Positions 9,486-18,019 of a DNA stretch of 64,000 bases are shown piece after piece. Origin of the DNA: Thermostichus vulcanus str. 'Rupite'. Its GTDB lineage: Bacteria; Cyanobacteriota; Cyanobacteriia; Thermostichales; Thermostichaceae. The notes below the pieces were generated by a model. The model saw only the letters and a program-made list of their open reading frames with translations. It did not search any database and was not told where the DNA came from. The stretch is from positions 1-64,000 of the forward strand of contig NZ_JAFIRA010000013.1 of NCBI RefSeq assembly GCF_022848905.1, given 5' to 3'. Each line of letters starts with the position of its first letter. Within the stretch, counting starts at the first letter, position 1. The translations under genes and the position numbers were made by a program.

Positions 9486-9839
9486 ATGGAGATTTTGGCG
9501 GAAGAGTATCAGATTCAATACGATGCGGCCTCTGGCACTGTTCGTTGTCAGGGATCCCTGCGGTTGGCGGGCACGGAAGAATATGCCCCTGTAGCTAAGT
9601 TGCTCATTGATGCGGCAGGTCAGCAACCGGAAACCATGAAGTTGGATCTGCGCCAGCTACAATTTCTCAACAGCTCCGGCATCAATATGTTGTCCAAATT
9701 TATTGTGCGGGTACGGCAACAGGGAAAGCCCCAGATCACGGTTCTAGGCTCCAAAGGGATCCCTTGGCAGGGGAAGTCCCTTAAGAATTTACAGCGGCTC
9801 ATGCCCAGTTTGGTTTTGGAACTGGAGGAGGAAGGATGA
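9486..9839 (+). CDS. slr1659-type STAS-like regulator
   Basis: A 117-residue protein with a STAS-like fold. A short beta-rich N-terminus (YQIQYDAASGTVRCQGSLRL) leads to KLDLRQLQFLNSSGINMLSK, which carries the serine pair found in anti-sigma-factor antagonists and is the expected phosphorylation site. It lies directly after the ATPase-fold gene and overlaps the next gene by 4 bp (ATGA), so all three should be translated together. By family analogy the upstream protein phosphorylates this one and a PP2C phosphatase reverses it. No intact phosphatase is adjacent here. Confidence 0.75.
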   Translation: MEILAEEYQIQYDAASGTVRCQGSLRLAGTEEYAPVAKLLIDAAGQQPETMKLDLRQLQFLNSSGINMLSKFIVRVRQQGKPQITVLGSKGIPWQGKSLKNLQRLMPSLVLELEEEG

Positions 9840-10339
9840 ACCGGAGGTTTGGGGTTGTGGGTTTGGGGCTGGTTGCCTTCCTAGCAGGGATCCCAGCCGC
9901 TTTGGCCATGCCCTCTCCTGGATTGCCCCCCACGAGCTCTACCCCACCCAACCCAGTACCCGGAACAGCCGCAGAGTTGAATTGGCAGGGATCCCTGAAA
10001 CTGCTACGGGGAGATCCTGAGGGTGCCCTGGCAGATCTGGATCGGGCTTTGCAATCGGATCCCAACTATGCCCCTGCTTATGTAAACCGCAGCTACGTCT
10101 ACAATCAGTTGCGCCAGCCGGAAGCAGCCCTAGCCGATGCGGAGCAAGCGATTCGCCTGGATGGCGGGATCCCGGAAGCCTTTTTCAGTCGTGGGGTTGC
10201 CCAGCTACAACTGGGGGATCGAGAGGCTGCTCTGGAGGACTTTCGTAGAGCAATGGCCCTATTTTCAAAGAGTGGCAACCTTGCCGATCAAACAATTCTG
10301 CAACAACTGCTGCGGCAATTGGGAGTTGAGGAGCGTTAA
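9836..10339 (+). CDS. secreted or anchored TPR protein
   Basis: A 167-residue protein with a signal peptide at about residues 1-26 (hydrophobic GLGLVAFLAGIPAALAM). A proline-rich linker and three tetratricopeptide repeats follow at about residues 45-150; ALADLDRALQSDPNYAPAYV is a clear TPR helix pair. Such repeats are protein-protein scaffolds. Its start overlaps the stop of the STAS-like gene by 4 bp, so it is the last gene of that three-gene unit. A periplasmic scaffold tied to a cytosolic partner-switch is odd; the link may be transcriptional only. Confidence 0.7.
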   Translation: MNRRFGVVGLGLVAFLAGIPAALAMPSPGLPPTSSTPPNPVPGTAAELNWQGSLKLLRGDPEGALADLDRALQSDPNYAPAYVNRSYVYNQLRQPEAALADAEQAIRLDGGIPEAFFSRGVAQLQLGDREAALEDFRRAMALFSKSGNLADQTILQQLLRQLGVEER

Positions 10340-10382
10340 GCTTTTCTAGACTAGCTTGGACTAGCTTGGCCCAAGGTGAGCT

Positions 10383-11162
10383 TCAAATGGCAGCAGCAAC
10401 CGACTCAACCTCTCCCAACCACTCCGACAAAGAAACCGCTTGAGCTTGCAGGCCAAAGACTTGGCAAAAGGACTCTACCAGGACAGGAGCAACCGCTGCC
10501 ATTGTGACCTGTGGGTAAAACTGCACCAGGGATCCCACCGGGCGATCCGGGATCCCGCAGGGGACAATCCGTTCAAAGGCCCTCAAATCCGGGCAGACAT
10601 TCAAGGCAAAGCCATGATAAGTAACCCAACGAGAGACCTTAATCCCGATGGCCGCCAACTTGGATCCCTCCACCCAAACCCCTGTTAAACCAGGGATCCG
10701 CTCCCCCTTCAGGCCGAAATAAGCCAAGCATTCGATGAGCACCTGCTCCAACTGGCGCAGATACCAATGTAAATCCGGTTGATGGCGCTTGAGGTTCAGC
10801 AGCGGATAACCGACCCATTGGCCAGGGCCATGATAAGTGACCTCACCACCGCGCTCCACCCGCAGGACTTCTATTGGTTTTCCAAAAATCCCTTCTTGTT
10901 CCCATGAGTGGTGCGGAGCACTGGGGGATCCCATCGGTTGAGCAAGGCTTTTCAGAAACTTCGGGTCAGCCCCAGCGCCTAGGGTATAGACCGCGGGATG
11001 GGTAAGCAGCAACAACCCATCCGGGAACTGGGGATCCCTAACCATACGAGCCAGCCTTTCCTGTTGCCAAGCCCAGGCGGTTCGGTAGGGTACTTCTCCG
11101 GGTTGGTGGATGTGGAGCGGGGGAAGTGGCACAAGAGGATCCCGAGTAGTGCGATAGTGCAA
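10383..11162 (-). CDS. lipB: octanoyl-[acyl-carrier-protein]:protein transferase LipB
   Basis: LipB moves octanoate from acyl carrier protein to lipoyl domains, the first step of lipoate attachment. The 259 residues include [19 protein letters not shown], the catalytic lysine region [13 protein letters not shown] and the active cysteine in [14 protein letters not shown]. Between KFLKSLAQ and the ERGGEV motif is a non-conserved stretch of about 20 residues ([15 protein letters not shown] and following) that coincides with a GTGCGGAGCAC mini-hairpin. It looks like a tolerated in-frame insertion. The gene begins at the base after the preceding gene's stop, so the two form one transcription unit. 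Confidence 0.93.
   Translation of the reverse strand: MHYRTTRDPLVPLPPLHIHQPGEVPYRTAWAWQQERLARMVRDPQFPDGLLLLTHPAVYTLGAGADPKFLKSLAQPMGSPSAPHHSWEQEGIFGKPIEVLRVERGGEVTYHGPGQWVGYPLLNLKRHQPDLHWYLRQLEQVLIECLAYFGLKGERIPGLTGVWVEGSKLAAIGIKVSRWVTYHGFALNVCPDLRAFERIVPCGIPDRPVGSLVQFYPQVTMAAVAPVLVESFCQVFGLQAQAVSLSEWLGEVESVAAAI
10898..10921 (+). repeat. double mini-hairpin element, degenerate copy inside lipB
   Basis: The 11-nt hairpin GTGC-GGA-GCAC at 10911-10921 is identical to that of several other copies. The 13-nt half before it is not clearly paired, though CCCA/TGGG can close an outer stem. It falls in a region of LipB that is not conserved in the family. Confidence 0.45.
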
Positions 11163-12899
11163 TTAAACACCCGCAAAGACAATATCAAAGGCGATGCTGA
11201 TGCGCGGCTCAGTGCCCACAAACGGGATGGTGCGATGCCAAAGGTGGGAGGGGAACAACACCAACAAACCCGGCTGAGGCTGCACCCGGCAGATTAAGGG
11301 ATGCAAGGACTCCGTCCCGCTAACGCGATGGGAAGAAACCCCAGGAAACCGCTCTGGGTAAGCCCCAAACTCCAGCCATCCGGAAGGATCCGCCGGATCT
11401 TCACCCACAGACTGGGGCACCTGCACGTAATACACCCCACTTAAGCGAGCGGAGGGATGCACATGCGGGATTTGGTGACCTTGCGACTGCATCACCACCG
11501 CCCAGAGATCCCGCACCTGAAACGGGCCTTGACACTGCTCCAGCCAAGGATGAGCCTGCTGGCGTGCAGTCCCAGAGGACTCTGTCCTGCTCACGCAATC
11601 GGCAGGCAATTGGGGGAGAAGCTGCTCTAGGTAGCGGGGAACAGCCATGGCAATACGGGATCCCAGCCAATGGAGGGGGTGATCCGCAGCAGCAGGATCC
11701 AGATCTGCCAAGAGGTTGCCGCTGTGATACCCACCACGAGTGGCATTGCCGCTGCGCTCCCAAGTGAGGCTGGGGTGGGCCAAGATCATCTCCGCCAAGC
11801 GGTGATTGAGAATGGCCGTTTCTTCCGGGTCATCACCGGGAAAAAGTTGGACAAAGCTCTGCGGATCCGACCAGTACCTGGCCCTATCCCAGTTCTTTTG
11901 CTCTGCACAAACAATCGTCTGCAAAGCCAAGGCGAGAGGATGGGCGGGTTCCAGCTCCAAAGCCTTCTCACAGGCCGCTTCTGCCCCTACGGGATCCCCT
12001 TTCATCAGCAGCACATTGGCCAGGTTGAGTTGTCCCTCCAACAGGTAGGGATCCGCCAGCACCGCCCGTTGACAACATTGCAACCCTTGCTCCAGCTTGC
12101 CCATTTGAGCAAAGGCATCCCCCAAATTGCTCAGGGCCTCCGCATATCCAGCACGAGCCAGTACCGCCTGCTGATAGCACTGCACCGCTTTTTCCAGGTG
12201 ACCTTGCTCCTCGTAGAGGGTGCCCAGGTTGTTGTGGGCTTCGGCCAAGTTGGGGTTGAGCTGCAGCGCCCGTTGATAACTCTGTTCGGCAGCCTGCCAA
12301 TCCCCGCTGGCTTTTAGAGCGTTGCCCAAATTGTTGTGAGCTTCGGCATAGTTGGGCTGTAGGCGAATCGCTTGCTCATAGGCTTGGATGGCTTGCGACA
12401 GGGATCCCATCTCTTTGAACAAAATGCCAAGGTCATTGTGGACTTGGGCAGACTGGGGCTGTAGCCGCACCACCTCTTGATATTCTTGAGCCGCTTCCCG
12501 ATAAAGCCGGGCGGAGCGCAACAACTGGGCAAAGTTCACCCGGGCTTCCAAATGCTCCGGATCCAGTTGCAGGGCACGACGATAGTGGGGAACGGCTTCC
12601 GCCAGGGATCCCTGACTGTGCAGTAAAAAAGCCAGATTGTAGTGAGCATCTGCCTCTTCCGGCTGTAAATCCACCACCTTTTGCAAATACCTCAGCGCCT
12701 CCTTGGGCTGACCCTGCTGATGGGCGATCATCCCCAAAAGTTGCAGGGATCCCGTGTGATCGGGTTCCAGAGCTAGGATCTCCTGCGCCAACCCGGCTGC
12801 TTGAGGAAGGTTCCCCTGCTGCCAATGGGCGATACATTCTGTGAACCGACGATCCAGATCTTCTAGATCTAAAGAAGCGTTCTGGGGAAAGGGGGGCAT
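11163..12899 (-). CDS. TPR protein fused to a 2OG-Fe(II) oxygenase-like domain
   Basis: A 578-residue protein. Residues about 10-330 are eight or nine tetratricopeptide repeats of the AEAHNNLGNALKASGDWQAA kind. Residues about 400-578 resemble the TIGR02466-type putative 2-oxoglutarate/iron oxygenase: HQIPHVHPSARLSGVYYVQV supplies metal-ligand histidines, and LLVLFPSHLWHRTIPFVG the distal histidine and barrel strand. It probably hydroxylates a protein substrate held by the repeats; the target is unknown. Two short runs inside the oxygenase part (VSRTESS and VSGTESL) are encoded by small DNA repeats at 11577-11600 and 11307-11330 and are not family residues. It abuts lipB with no gap. Confidence 0.8.
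   Translation of the reverse strand: MPPFPQNASLDLEDLDRRFTECIAHWQQGNLPQAAGLAQEILALEPDHTGSLQLLGMIAHQQGQPKEALRYLQKVVDLQPEEADAHYNLAFLLHSQGSLAEAVPHYRRALQLDPEHLEARVNFAQLLRSARLYREAAQEYQEVVRLQPQSAQVHNDLGILFKEMGSLSQAIQAYEQAIRLQPNYAEAHNNLGNALKASGDWQAAEQSYQRALQLNPNLAEAHNNLGTLYEEQGHLEKAVQCYQQAVLARAGYAEALSNLGDAFAQMGKLEQGLQCCQRAVLADPYLLEGQLNLANVLLMKGDPVGAEAACEKALELEPAHPLALALQTIVCAEQKNWDRARYWSDPQSFVQLFPGDDPEETAILNHRLAEMILAHPSLTWERSGNATRGGYHSGNLLADLDPAAADHPLHWLGSRIAMAVPRYLEQLLPQLPADCVSRTESSGTARQQAHPWLEQCQGPFQVRDLWAVVMQSQGHQIPHVHPSARLSGVYYVQVPQSVGEDPADPSGWLEFGAYPERFPGVSSHRVSGTESLHPLICRVQPQPGLLVLFPSHLWHRTIPFVGTEPRISIAFDIVFAGV
11307..11330 (-). repeat. 24-bp double mini-hairpin element inside the TPR/2OG gene, copy A
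   Basis: Minus-strand reading: the first half contains CGC-GTTA-GCG, the second half is GGAC-GGA-GTCC. It encodes VSGTESL in frame, between the conserved oxygenase strands. Confidence 0.7.
11577..11600 (-). repeat. 24-bp double mini-hairpin element inside the TPR/2OG gene, copy B
   Basis: Minus-strand reading: TGC-GTGA-GCA followed by GGAC-AGA-GTCC. Compared with the copy at 11307, the first stem has changed from CGC/GCG to TGC/GCA with pairing kept. It encodes VSRTESS in frame. Confidence 0.65.
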
Positions 12900-12977
12900 A
12901 GGGGCTAAATGGAAGTGCCAGCTGAAATCTTGTTAGATCTTAATGCCCCAGCAGCCCCGTTCAAACTCCTGCGGCCC

Positions 12978-13322
12978 TTAAGCTACAGGCAAGTGAATCT
13001 GCGCCTGTAACCGTTCCAGCAGGGCCCGCGGCTGCAATAAGCCTTCAATGCGGTCAATCGGTCGCCCATCTTTGAACAGAATCAGGGTTGGCAAAGCCTG
13101 GATGCCCCAGCGGGCGGCAATATTCGGGTATTTTTCCGTGTCCACCTTGACAAAAGCAACCGCATCCCCTACTTGGGGCTTCACCTGCTCCAACACATTG
13201 GCCATCAATCGGCAGGGACCACACCAAGATGCATAGAAATCTACCAAAATCGGGGTTGGGGATCCCTCGATCATGTCGGTAAAGCTTTTGAACTGTTGCT
13301 TGTGAGCCATAGAACACTCCAA
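12978..13322 (-). CDS. trxA: thioredoxin
   Basis: A 114-residue single-domain thioredoxin with the redox-active WCGPC motif in VDFYASWCGPCRLMANVLEQ and the cis-proline loop GIQALPTLILFKDG. These proteins reduce disulfides in many cytosolic targets using ferredoxin or NADPH through thioredoxin reductases. The second methionine (MAHKQQF, codon at 13310) is as plausible a start as the first. It lies 78 bp upstream of the TPR/2OG gene on the same strand and may be its own unit. The 209 bp upstream of it hold no recognisable gene. Confidence 0.94.
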   Translation of the reverse strand: MECSMAHKQQFKSFTDMIEGSPTPILVDFYASWCGPCRLMANVLEQVKPQVGDAVAFVKVDTEKYPNIAARWGIQALPTLILFKDGRPIDRIEGLLQPRALLERLQAQIHLPVA

Positions 13323-13531
13323 TGGTTAACCCACGAAAATTTTGAGTTTAGTCTATTTATAAGTTAACTGTTTGATCTGAGAAATGGAGGTAGGGTTGCC
13401 GCTCCTGTCTGCTTCGGTTTCCCGCTAGGATGTCTAGGGCTCGAAGAGATGTACCTGTAGTCTAGGCCGCTGTAACCCGGAATGGGGCAGAATTTACCAG
13501 GCCTTAACGATTCTGAAGGAGTGGGATCCCA

Positions 13532-14797
13532 ATGGCAGCAGGCAGTGGAAGCATGGTGAACCGTAGGGTTTTGGGGTTGATCCTGTCTGGGGTTGGCTTA
13601 AGCCTGTGGGGAGTGGGGCGTTGGGCCTGGGATCCCACCCAAGCGCTAGCTGGTCTTATCCCGATGGCTGCCGGAATCCTGCTGGCTGGGGGAACTCTGC
13701 TCTACTGGTTAAACACTCGCCCTGCCGATCAACTGTGGGTGGAACCACAAAGCTGGACCTTAACCCGGGAAACTCCCCAGCAATGGCGTATCCAGACTGA
13801 ATTTGTTGCCCGTAATCTCAATCCTCTCCTGGAAGTAACCCTGGCCCAAGTGACGCCGCGACTGCACCTGCTCAGTGCCGGATCCCTAGAGCAGATTCAC
13901 AGTCTGATCCGGTTGCGCTCTCGCCATGAGGATTTGCCCCCCCGCCAGGACAATTATTGGCAAGCCTACATCCTCAGCCCCGCCAGCCAAACCGGCCTGG
14001 AAGTGGAGATTCAACTTACGGGAGATGGGCTTTCCGACTTGCGCTCCGCCTGGCTGGAGCTAGACTACATCCAGTACGGTCGGCAGCAACGCACCCTCAA
14101 AACCAGCCATTTAATCCTGCCGCTACAGGAGGTGGATCCCCTACCGGAGTTGAATTGGCAACAGCAAGAGCATCTAAGCTGGGCTCCCATCCCCACCCAT
14201 TTACTCACCCCCAAGGATGAGTGGCCTGCGGTGATCGAACGGTACATTCGCCCCCATGCCCAGCCGGGAGATATCATCGCCATTTCCGAAACTGCCGCTG
14301 CGATTGTCCAAGGGAATTTCCGTCATCCTCTGCAGGTGAAGCCCGGTTTCTTGGCCCGCACACTCTGCTACTTTTTCCCCTCCAAAACCAGCCTCTCCAG
14401 TTGCTACGGGTTGCAAACCCTGATCGATTGTTCCGGGCCCTGGCGGGTGTTGTGGGCTTTTTTCATTGGATCTTTGGCTAAGCTATTACGGATTCCGGGG
14501 GTGTTTTATGCGCTGGCAGGAGAACAAGCTGCGTTGATTGATGATGTCACTGGCACTTTGCCTCCCTACGATCAATTTATTGTCCTGGGACCTGAGAATC
14601 CAGCCCAGTTAGTCCAACAGATTCAAACTCAAACGGGTTATGAAATAGCCATTGTCGACGCCAATGATCTGGGAGAAGTGAAAATCTTAGCGGCTACCTC
14701 TGGAGTCAAAGGATCCCTGGTCGAGCAAGCACTGCGGAAAAATCCAGCCGGAAACTCGGCAGAACAAACACCTGTCGTGCTCATTCGTGCCCAGTAA
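13532..14797 (+). CDS. F420-0:gamma-glutamyl ligase-like protein
   Basis: A 421-residue protein. Two hydrophobic segments near the N-terminus (residues about 12-60) are followed by a hydrophilic domain rich in beta structure. From about residue 235 there is a CofE/FbiB-like region: RPHAQPGDIIAISETAAAIVQG is typical of F420-0:gamma-glutamyl ligase-like proteins, and PGVFYALAGEQAALIDDVTG follows. Cyanobacteria of this kind are not known to carry a full F420 pathway next to such genes, so the substrate may be another glutamylated molecule. It is convergent with the SulP gene and overlaps it by 17 bp (14781-14797). Confidence 0.65.
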   Translation: MAAGSGSMVNRRVLGLILSGVGLSLWGVGRWAWDPTQALAGLIPMAAGILLAGGTLLYWLNTRPADQLWVEPQSWTLTRETPQQWRIQTEFVARNLNPLLEVTLAQVTPRLHLLSAGSLEQIHSLIRLRSRHEDLPPRQDNYWQAYILSPASQTGLEVEIQLTGDGLSDLRSAWLELDYIQYGRQQRTLKTSHLILPLQEVDPLPELNWQQQEHLSWAPIPTHLLTPKDEWPAVIERYIRPHAQPGDIIAISETAAAIVQGNFRHPLQVKPGFLARTLCYFFPSKTSLSSCYGLQTLIDCSGPWRVLWAFFIGSLAKLLRIPGVFYALAGEQAALIDDVTGTLPPYDQFIVLGPENPAQLVQQIQTQTGYEIAIVDANDLGEVKILAATSGVKGSLVEQALRKNPAGNSAEQTPVVLIRAQ

Positions 14798-16601
14798 AAT
14801 TACTCATAAAATTAGCTGGGGCTTCCCATTCCTGAAGTTTCATAGCTTGCATTGCCTGATGGGTAGACAAGAAAATATGCTCAGGCCCAATTTTCTCGAC
14901 AAAGTGAATCGCCTTGAGTCGATCCATTACAGGCCCTTTCACCTCCGCCAAATGAAATTGCACACCTGCCTGCTGGAGCTTTTCCATCAGCCGCAATAAC
15001 GATTCCAAAGCGCTGCCATCGATGAAGTTAACTGCGCTACAAATGAGCAACAAATGCTTCACTTCAGGCCGTTCCGCCACCTGCTGGAGCAAGTACTCCT
15101 CCAAATAGGCGGCATTGGCAAAAAACAAACTTTCATCCACCCGCACTGCCAAAATTTGGGGATCCGTAATCACCTCATGCCGCAGGACGTTGCGATAATG
15201 CTCGGTACCCGGTATCTGCCCAACAATGGCAATATGAGGGCGGCTGCTGCGCCAAAGAAACAACAGAATCGAGACCAGCACCCCGATACCGATCCCCGCC
15301 TCGATTCCTATCCCCAACACACTGACAAACGTGACCATCCATACCCCCGCATCGCCGCGGTCATAGTGCCAACTGTGCAGCAAGGGGCGAAAGTCCACCA
15401 ATCCCAGCACCGCCACCACAATAATGGCCGCCAAAGTCGCCTGGGGCAGAAAGAAAAACAGCGGCATCAACAGCACCACTGTCAAAGCCAGGATTCCGGC
15501 CGTAATCAGGGAAGCCAGTCCTGTATTGGCCCCGGCTTGGAAATTGACCACTGAGCGGCTGATCCCCCCTGTAACTGGGTATCCACCTGTGAAAGCAGCA
15601 GCCAAGTTGGCCGCTCCCAACCCTATCAAATCCTGATTTGGATCCACCTTTTGCCGGCGTTTGCTGGCTAGGGATTGACCCACCGCGTAGCTCTCGGTAA
15701 AACCCACCAAACTGATGGCCAAAGCCGTCGGGAGCAGGGATCCCCATTGTCCAAGGCTCAACCCAGGCAAGGTCAGAGGTGGCAAGCCGGCAGGAATCGC
15801 TCCCACCACAGCCACGCCAGCTCGCTGCGACAAACCCAAGCCCCACACCAGAAGCGTGGTTAGAAGCACCACCCCCAAAGGAGCACTTTTGCTGAGGGGC
15901 AGCACCCAGCTGTTGGGGATCCCCCAGCGGCGCAACTGAGCTGGCAAGCGATGACTGGCGTAGAGCAACAAGCCAATCGCCAACAGTCCTAAGCCCAGCG
16001 TTATTCCATTCAAATCCGCAAGGTTCTGCCACAGCTCCCGCAGTAACACCAGAAAGGACTCCGTATTGGGGATCCGCACCCCCAGCAAATGCTTAACCTG
16101 ACTAAAAGCAATGATCAAAGCGGCAGCGCTGGTAAAGGCGGAAATCACTGCGTGGCTGAGGAAATTCACCAAAAAGCCCACCCGCAGTATCCCCATGCCC
16201 GCCTGGATCACCCCTACTCCCAGGGCCACCCCCAAGGCCAACTGCCCGTACTCGGGGCTACCCGGTTCTGCCAAGGGTTCCAACCCCGCTGCCACCAGCA
16301 ACGACACCATGGCCACCGGCCCCACCGCCAAGACCCGACTGGATCCCAGCAAGGCATAAACCACCAAGGGCAGAATGCTGGCATACAGGCCGACCTGAGG
16401 GGGCAAGCCCGCCAATAGAGCATAGGCCATACTCTGGGGCACCAGCATAATCGCCACGATCACCCCAGCAATCACATCCCCCGGCAAATTCTCCCGCTGG
16501 TAGTGCAGCAGCCAATCCGTAAACGGTAGATATCGCTGCAGGATCCCAGATGTGATCCCAGACGGAGAAGATGAAGCCTGCACCCCAGGGATCCCAGTCA
16601 T
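14781..16601 (-). CDS. SulP-family anion transporter with STAS domain
   Basis: A membrane transporter of 606 residues counted from an ATG at 16601. That codon overlaps the rhodanese stop in an ATGA arrangement, and the longer reading upstream of it is the rhodanese gene in another frame. The SulP signature is in GDVIAGVIVAIMLVPQSMAY. About 10-12 membrane segments follow, then a C-terminal STAS domain (about residues 470-585, with NFIDGSALESLLRLM). SulP proteins carry sulfate, bicarbonate or other anions. Its position after a rhodanese and a persulfide-dioxygenase-like gene favours a sulfur oxyanion such as sulfite or sulfate, but BicA-like bicarbonate transport cannot be excluded. Confidence 0.85.
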   Translation of the reverse strand: MTGIPGVQASSSPSGITSGILQRYLPFTDWLLHYQRENLPGDVIAGVIVAIMLVPQSMAYALLAGLPPQVGLYASILPLVVYALLGSSRVLAVGPVAMVSLLVAAGLEPLAEPGSPEYGQLALGVALGVGVIQAGMGILRVGFLVNFLSHAVISAFTSAAALIIAFSQVKHLLGVRIPNTESFLVLLRELWQNLADLNGITLGLGLLAIGLLLYASHRLPAQLRRWGIPNSWVLPLSKSAPLGVVLLTTLLVWGLGLSQRAGVAVVGAIPAGLPPLTLPGLSLGQWGSLLPTALAISLVGFTESYAVGQSLASKRRQKVDPNQDLIGLGAANLAAAFTGGYPVTGGISRSVVNFQAGANTGLASLITAGILALTVVLLMPLFFFLPQATLAAIIVVAVLGLVDFRPLLHSWHYDRGDAGVWMVTFVSVLGIGIEAGIGIGVLVSILLFLWRSSRPHIAIVGQIPGTEHYRNVLRHEVITDPQILAVRVDESLFFANAAYLEEYLLQQVAERPEVKHLLLICSAVNFIDGSALESLLRLMEKLQQAGVQFHLAEVKGPVMDRLKAIHFVEKIGPEHIFLSTHQAMQAMKLQEWEAPANFMSNFTGHE

Positions 16602-17293
16602 AGCGACTGACCTCGGTTCCAAGGCATCCGTGCCAGCAGCAAAGCCATGCCACAGGTGTTGGTTACACCGGCAAACACCAGTCCTGCCCCAACAAAGCCA
16701 CTCAAAAGTAACCAAGCCGGATTCACCCAGGCACCCAGCAACGTACCCAACAACACCAGGGATCCCGCCGCAATCTGCACCTGCCGCATCAGAGAAATGG
16801 GAGCATTTCGCGTGCGAGTGACAGGCAACTTGGCCGATTTCCAGGCTTCGATCCCGCCTTTTAGGTTGATCACCTCCGGCCAACCCTTATCCAACAGTTG
16901 ACAACTGGCCTGAATCGAACGGCTGCCCATGCGGCACTGCATCACCACCGGCTGTTCGGGAGTGGAGGCGGGCACCTGAGTTGGGTCAAAAGTGGACAGC
17001 GGCATATTAATCGCCCCTGGGATCCGCTCTTCGGCATATTCTGAGGGCTCTCGCACATCGATCAGTTTCACTCGCCCCTGATCCAGCCATTGTTTCAAAG
17101 TCAGAGCATCAATTTCCTTAAGGCGGGGATCCTGTTCCTGTTGAGATAGAGTCTGCGGCGTTGGTGCTGTAGTCATAATGTTCTCCTTGCTTTTTTTGAA
17201 GTTCTGTGAGGGGTTATCGTCCTGGCTATCAAACTCTGAGTTAACCTTCGTCCTCAAGCCAATCACTGGGTTCACCAGGATAGAACTGGTCAT
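16598..17293 (-). CDS. rhodanese with C-terminal DUF2892 membrane anchor
   Basis: A 231-residue protein in its longest reading; MTTAPTPQTLSQQEQ (ATG at 17176) is probably the true start because a GGAGAA ribosome site precedes it. The rhodanese domain spans RVKLIDVREPSEYAEERIPG to about KGGIEAW, with the active cysteine in VVMQCRMGSRSIQ. Two membrane segments of the DUF2892 type follow (IAAGSLVLLGTLLGAWV and an LLSGFVGAGLVFAG stretch), as in E. coli YgaP. It should transfer sulfane sulfur at the inner face of the membrane. It overlaps the SulP start by 4 bp, so the two are coupled. Confidence 0.87.
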   Translation of the reverse strand: MTSSILVNPVIGLRTKVNSEFDSQDDNPSQNFKKSKENIMTTAPTPQTLSQQEQDPRLKEIDALTLKQWLDQGRVKLIDVREPSEYAEERIPGAINMPLSTFDPTQVPASTPEQPVVMQCRMGSRSIQASCQLLDKGWPEVINLKGGIEAWKSAKLPVTRTRNAPISLMRQVQIAAGSLVLLGTLLGAWVNPAWLLLSGFVGAGLVFAGVTNTCGMALLLARMPWNRGQSL

Positions 17294-17708
17294 CCAGAAT
17301 TTGCTCTAGGGAATATGGACACTCCTTGGGAAAAGTCTTTCTGGGTAATTTCGTTTCCTCAAGCGCTAGCTGCAGTGCCCTTAGATAAGACTTGGATATG
17401 GCCTCTGCCAAATAAGGCTTAAGGCTTGGGTTCTCTTCGAGAAGGTCAAGAACATCCTGACGTTGAACCTGTAGGGTAATTAACCAGCTTGCGGATCTGC
17501 CTTCCGGTTGATATTCCCACTTCAGCAAATGCCCCATCAATACAGAAAGTCGATTCCGCAGTTCCTGACGTTGTTGCTTACCCAAAGATTCAAGCTCCTC
17601 AATCAAATTGGGCAGATCTAACTTGTCCCAAGCCTGATCCCGCAAGAATTGGGCTTGTTCCTGCGTCCAAGCGTAGAAATCCGTGTTGTAGGTGGCGATC
17701 TGGTTCAT
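17241..17708 (-). CDS. DUF29-family protein
   Basis: A 155-residue protein beginning YNTDFYAWTQEQAQFLRDQ and containing NLIEELESLGKQQRQELRNR, the helical core of DUF29. These proteins are common in cyanobacteria, are cytosolic and of unknown function; links to DNA or toxin roles have been guessed but are not shown. Its 3' end overlaps the longest reading of the rhodanese by 53 bp, which vanishes if that gene starts at 17176. It lies between two sulfur genes, but this family is often scattered at random, so a role in sulfur metabolism is not implied. Confidence 0.8.
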   Translation of the reverse strand: MNQIATYNTDFYAWTQEQAQFLRDQAWDKLDLPNLIEELESLGKQQRQELRNRLSVLMGHLLKWEYQPEGRSASWLITLQVQRQDVLDLLEENPSLKPYLAEAISKSYLRALQLALEETKLPRKTFPKECPYSLEQILDDQFYPGEPSDWLEDEG

Positions 17709-17874
17709 CTTCTATTCCCGATGCGCAATAAAAGCACTTAGGAAAGCACTTAGAAAAACGCTCTGATTGATCATCTCTTCTGAGTGGTAGAACTGGCTCA
17801 AGTTTTGAAATCCCTGAAGCTGTTCACCCCCAGAAAATCGTTGCCGTTGCGCCTAGATAAGGCCACAGTGTGAC

Positions 17875-17988
17875 TTACCCAGCATGCCGCGAACTCACTT
17901 GGGAAGGGTAAGCTGTCTCCAGTTGAGTGGCCTCCTCTTGAAGAGCGAGAATCTCGGCATCCACCTGCTCCTGATTGGCATCAGCCAT
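17875..17988 (-). CDS. possible 37-residue small protein
   Basis: In the 311-bp gap between the DUF29 gene and the persulfide-dioxygenase-like gene, one minus-strand frame from ATG 17988 to TAA 17875 encodes a 37-residue acidic, helix-prone peptide (MADANQEQVDAEILALQEEA and on). There is no strong ribosome-binding site and no recognised family. The rest of the gap shows only a short direct repeat, AAAGCACTTAG twice near 17735-17757. The ORF may be chance. Confidence 0.25.
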   Translation of the reverse strand: MADANQEQVDAEILALQEEATQLETAYPSQVSSRHAG

Positions 17989-18019
17989 CACAACCGAAGT
18001 TCCACCCCAGTGCACCGGA

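Noticed and set aside
10340-10375. Tandem GACTAGCTTG repeat between the TPR gene and lipB
   Set aside because: Only two 10-bp units in a convergent gap; too little to support a function.
16050-16075. GGACTCCGT in the SulP gene, like the purB and oxygenase repeats
   Set aside because: The second arm is not complementary and there is no adjacent first hairpin; the residues fit the transporter.
16602-16883. Extended N-terminus of the SulP transporter
   Set aside because: This part is the rhodanese gene read in another frame; the ATG at 16601 overlapping the rhodanese stop is the natural start.
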